Assembly (NCBI GenBank): GCA_031963465.1
Contig: JASSUG010000002.1
Span: 478,674 to 542,673 of the forward strand
Source: Mycoavidus cysteinexigens_B
Lineage (GTDB): Bacteria; Pseudomonadota; Gammaproteobacteria; Burkholderiales; Burkholderiaceae
Length of the DNA stretch: 64,000 bases
Direction: 5' to 3'
Positions 61,552 to 64,000 of this stretch are shown here, in pieces. A model generated the notes under the pieces. The model did no database searches and had not been told where the DNA came from. It worked only from the letters and a program-made list of their open reading frames with translations. Positions within the stretch are counted from its first letter, which is position 1. Every line of letters starts with the position of its first letter. The translations under genes and the position numbers were made by a program.

Positions 61552-63102
61552 TTATAGCCAAAAGCATGCTGTCAGGCCCACTACCCCTGTCAGCAGCCCT
61601 ATCCATAACAAACGATTTGTGCGCTTTTGCTCAATCAATAGCTGCTGCACAAGCTCATGAGTATGTGTATGTTGCGGTGTCTTAGCCGCTGATGCCAAAA
61701 CTTGGTGCACCAGGCGCGGCAGTTGCGGTAATGTTTTACTCCATTGAGGCGTCTCATATTGGAGACGCTCTAGCCAGCCACGCCAGCCGATTTGCTCCTT
61801 CATCCAACGCTCTAAATAAGGTTTTGCGGTTTGCCATAAATCAAGTTCTGGATCTAGCTCGCGTCCAAGTCCTTCGACATTTAACAAGGTTTTCTGCAGC
61901 AATACCAGTTGCGGCTGTATTTCTACTTGAAAGCGTCGTGATGTCTGGAAAAGACGTAACAAAACTTGCCCAAGCGAGAGATCTTTTAATGGCCGATCAA
62001 AATAAGGCTCACATACTGCACGAATCGCGCCCTCAAGTTCCTCTACGCGCGTCGCGGGTGGAACCCAACCAGACTCAAGGTGAAGCATGGCAACGCGATG
62101 ATAGTCACGCTTAAAAAATGCTAGGAGATTCTGTGCAAAATAATTTTTATCAAAATCAGATAAAGCGCCCACAATCCCAAAGTCAAGTGCAATATAGCGT
62201 CCGAAATCAGCGCGATCAAGACTCACCTGAATATTGCCCGGATGCATATCTGCGTGAAAAAAACCGTCCCGAAAAACTTGCGTAAAGAAAATTTCAACGC
62301 CCTCTCGCGCAAGCTTAGGAATATCGACACCCGCTGCGCGCAATTTTTCGACCTGACTAATTGGCACCCCGGTCATCCGCTCCATCACCAGCACATTTGA
62401 GCGGCAAAAGTCCCAATACATTTCAGGCACAAGCAATAAGCCGCTGCCCGCAAAATTGCGCCGTAACTGGCTTGCATTGGCGGCCTCTCGCATCAGGTCA
62501 AGCTCATCGTGTAAGTGTTTATCGACTTCGGCGACCACTTCGCGCGGCTTAAGCCGTTTGCCATCCGTCCATAAACGCTCGATCCAGCGAGCAAGTTTAT
62601 TTAATAATGCAAGATCGCTTTCTATGACCGTTAACATGCCGGGCCGCAGCACTTTCACAGCAACTTCCTGGCCCGCATATTTACCGGTTTTCAGTTTTGC
62701 AAAATGGACTTGAGCAATAGAGGCACTCGCCACTGGAACACGCTCAAATTGATCAAAAACAGTATCGATTGGTTGGCCCAGCGCTTTCTCGATGAGTTCT
62801 ATTGCAAGCTGTGAATCAAAGGGCGGCACCTGGTCTTGCAATTTAGCAAGCTCATACGCAATATCGGGTGCGAGTAAATCACGCCGCGTCGACAAAATTT
62901 GTCCGAATTTAACAAAAATCGGACCAAGAGCCTCAAGCGCAAGCCGCAAGCGCACACCACGCGGCAGATCAAATTTACGCCCGATAGTCAGGACCCGCAG
63001 CGCAAATTTGACCCCGCGATATTTAAAATGCGACAACGCCACTTGGTCCAAGCCAAAGCGCAAGCAGGTGAAAATAATTTTCCAAGAACGCAGCAGTTGC
63101 AT
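61552..63102 (-). CDS. ubiB: Ubiquinone biosynthesis kinase-like protein UbiB
   Basis: A 516-aa ABC1/ADCK-family atypical kinase/ATPase needed for ubiquinone synthesis. The family motif KxGQ appears in LGPIFVKFGQILSTRRDLL, the Ala-rich loop in VPVASASIAQVHFAKL, the catalytic loop in FFHADMHPGNIQVSLDR and the metal-binding YIALDFGIVGALSDFD. A C-terminal membrane helix ends LLTGVVGLTACFWL. Its start shares a base with the ubiJ stop (TAATG). Confidence 0.96.
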   Translation of the reverse strand: MQLLRSWKIIFTCLRFGLDQVALSHFKYRGVKFALRVLTIGRKFDLPRGVRLRLALEALGPIFVKFGQILSTRRDLLAPDIAYELAKLQDQVPPFDSQLAIELIEKALGQPIDTVFDQFERVPVASASIAQVHFAKLKTGKYAGQEVAVKVLRPGMLTVIESDLALLNKLARWIERLWTDGKRLKPREVVAEVDKHLHDELDLMREAANASQLRRNFAGSGLLLVPEMYWDFCRSNVLVMERMTGVPISQVEKLRAAGVDIPKLAREGVEIFFTQVFRDGFFHADMHPGNIQVSLDRADFGRYIALDFGIVGALSDFDKNYFAQNLLAFFKRDYHRVAMLHLESGWVPPATRVEELEGAIRAVCEPYFDRPLKDLSLGQVLLRLFQTSRRFQVEIQPQLVLLQKTLLNVEGLGRELDPELDLWQTAKPYLERWMKEQIGWRGWLERLQYETPQWSKTLPQLPRLVHQVLASAAKTPQHTHTHELVQQLLIEQKRTNRLLWIGLLTGVVGLTACFWL

Positions 63103-63752
63103 TAGTTAGAAACCCTATGAGGGAACGTATCGATTGGCATCCGCACTTTCATTTTTTTCTCAATTTGGATTACGCGTTTTTCAAGACGGGCCGTATCATC
63201 ATTCAGGTTAACGATATCCGCCTTAAAACTATTGAGCATTGCATCGCGCACTAGTTTTGGGCCTTCATCAAGCAGATATTCAGTCACAGCTTCAAGCAAA
63301 TTGCGCCCGCTATTTCGTACCTGTTGCTGCAACCTCCGTGTCGTTCGCATCAGGCGATATGCAGGAGCATCACCCATCAGTTGCGCTAATGTCTCTTCAG
63401 GTTCCCAACGCAGATGCTCGGCAAGCTGTGCCAAGAGTGCGGCAAATTCAGCATCACCCTTTATTTTCATTTGTTTCATCACCGCCGCGCGCCCTTTAAA
63501 TAAAGAGGCAAAAAGCGCAGCAGACGGCAAAGTAATCGAAACATCACAGGGTGGCGCATCAAGTGCCATTTGCTGGTTTAGTTCATCTACACTCACTCGT
63601 CCATCTCTTTGCACAGTCAAGACCATCAGCAGCGGCGGCATAGCCACACAAGCTTTACGGCCGGCATAAGGCACCAGGCACGCACGTGCCCATGCTTCAT
63701 GGCTTAGCAAGTAATTAATGGCAGTGGTAACCGAATGTGCAACGATAGACAT
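63102..63752 (-). CDS. ubiJ: Ubiquinone biosynthesis accessory factor UbiJ (SCP2 domain)
   Basis: A 216-aa protein with an N-terminal SCP2-like lipid-binding domain (VLTVQRDGRVSVDELNQQMA, VSITLPSAALFASLFKGRAA) and a C-terminal coiled coil (DDTARLEKRVIQIEKKMKV). It is an accessory member of the Ubi complex that binds ubiquinone intermediates. The usual N-terminus MSIVAHSVTTAINYLL supports the ATG at 63752; the frame is open for 29 further codons. Coupled to ubiB downstream. The last 160 bp of the window (63840-64000) contain no gene but end in a possible ribosome binding site, ATAGGAG, for a plus-strand gene beyond the edge. Confidence 0.85.
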   Translation of the reverse strand: MSIVAHSVTTAINYLLSHEAWARACLVPYAGRKACVAMPPLLMVLTVQRDGRVSVDELNQQMALDAPPCDVSITLPSAALFASLFKGRAAVMKQMKIKGDAEFAALLAQLAEHLRWEPEETLAQLMGDAPAYRLMRTTRRLQQQVRNSGRNLLEAVTEYLLDEGPKLVRDAMLNSFKADIVNLNDDTARLEKRVIQIEKKMKVRMPIDTFPHRVSN

Positions 63753-64000
63753 AAAGAAAAAAGCGATATAACAAACCTTAAAACACCCTCCGAGGCAGTA
63801 TTGTAGCCCATGGCTAACAGATCTCATGAAGTTAACCATGGAAACCCGCTGCTTAATTTTAAAGAGCCTAGATGAACCTCAATGATTGACTCGATATTTC
63901 GTTTAAGTTTTCTAGGTTGAAGACCGAAAAGCCGCGCATTATTCTAAATCTGATTGTGGCGCGTGAAGAGAATGTCTGATGAATATAATATAGGAGCCTA

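Overview
This window looks like a chromosomal segment from a host-associated member of the Burkholderiaceae. Most core genes match the gene orders I know from Burkholderia: a complete arn (L-Ara4N) cluster with arnA split in two, prfA-prmC, gltIJKL beside gdhA, and ubiJ-ubiB-fmdB-DUF502-aspS-nudB. The base composition is clearly lower in G+C than free-living Burkholderia. The eukaryote-facing genes (a Josephin-like lipoprotein and two giant NLR-like proteins) point to a fungal endobacterium of the Mycoavidus/Glomeribacter type. That assignment is inference from content; no 16S gene is present.

Layout. (1) 0.1-3.2 kb: a 2-hydroxycarboxylate (CCS-family) transporter, a Tat-exported solute-binding protein, and a small DUF1640-like relic. 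(2) 3.3-17.2 kb: pyrF, an Mth938-like gene, then arnT-[lipoprotein]-arnE-arnB-arnC-arnA(formyltransferase)-arnA(dehydrogenase)-arnD, bcp, a PhoH-like gene, prfA and prmC. (3) 17.2-22.1 kb: a cation diffusion facilitator, a small membrane protein, rmuC, an ion-transporter-superfamily permease, fdxA and tRNA-Asn. (4) 22.1-41.3 kb is an accessory region starting at the tRNA. It holds direct repeats, a two-gene unknown cassette, an IS481 relic, and a second copy of the binding-protein/CCS pair, now with a LysR regulator. It also holds two giant SEFIR-like/NACHT/pentapeptide/WD40 proteins (the second frameshifted) with a ferritin-like gene between them. (5) 41.3-52 kb: an APC permease, ubiX, grxD, an SDR gene, a ferredoxin reductase-like protein, an argD-like aminotransferase, gltLKJI and gdhA. 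(6) 52-58.1 kb: a thioesterase and a beta-oxidation operon (thiolase, HAD/ECH fusion, acyl-CoA dehydrogenase). (7) 58.1-63.8 kb: nudB, aspS, DUF502, fmdB, ubiB, ubiJ.

How it works together. The nutritional genes fit a cell living on host organic acids (two CCS transporters), amino acids (Glt system, glutamate dehydrogenase, APC permease) and fatty acids (beta-oxidation). The arn cluster would modify lipid A with aminoarabinose. The most unusual elements are: the NLR-like pair, whose WD40 repeats are nearly invariant except at surface positions and have homogenised within each gene; a Josephin-like putative deubiquitinase lipoprotein lodged inside the arn operon; and the duplicated pairing of a Tat-exported binding protein with a CCS secondary transporter, with no ABC permease or ATPase beside it.
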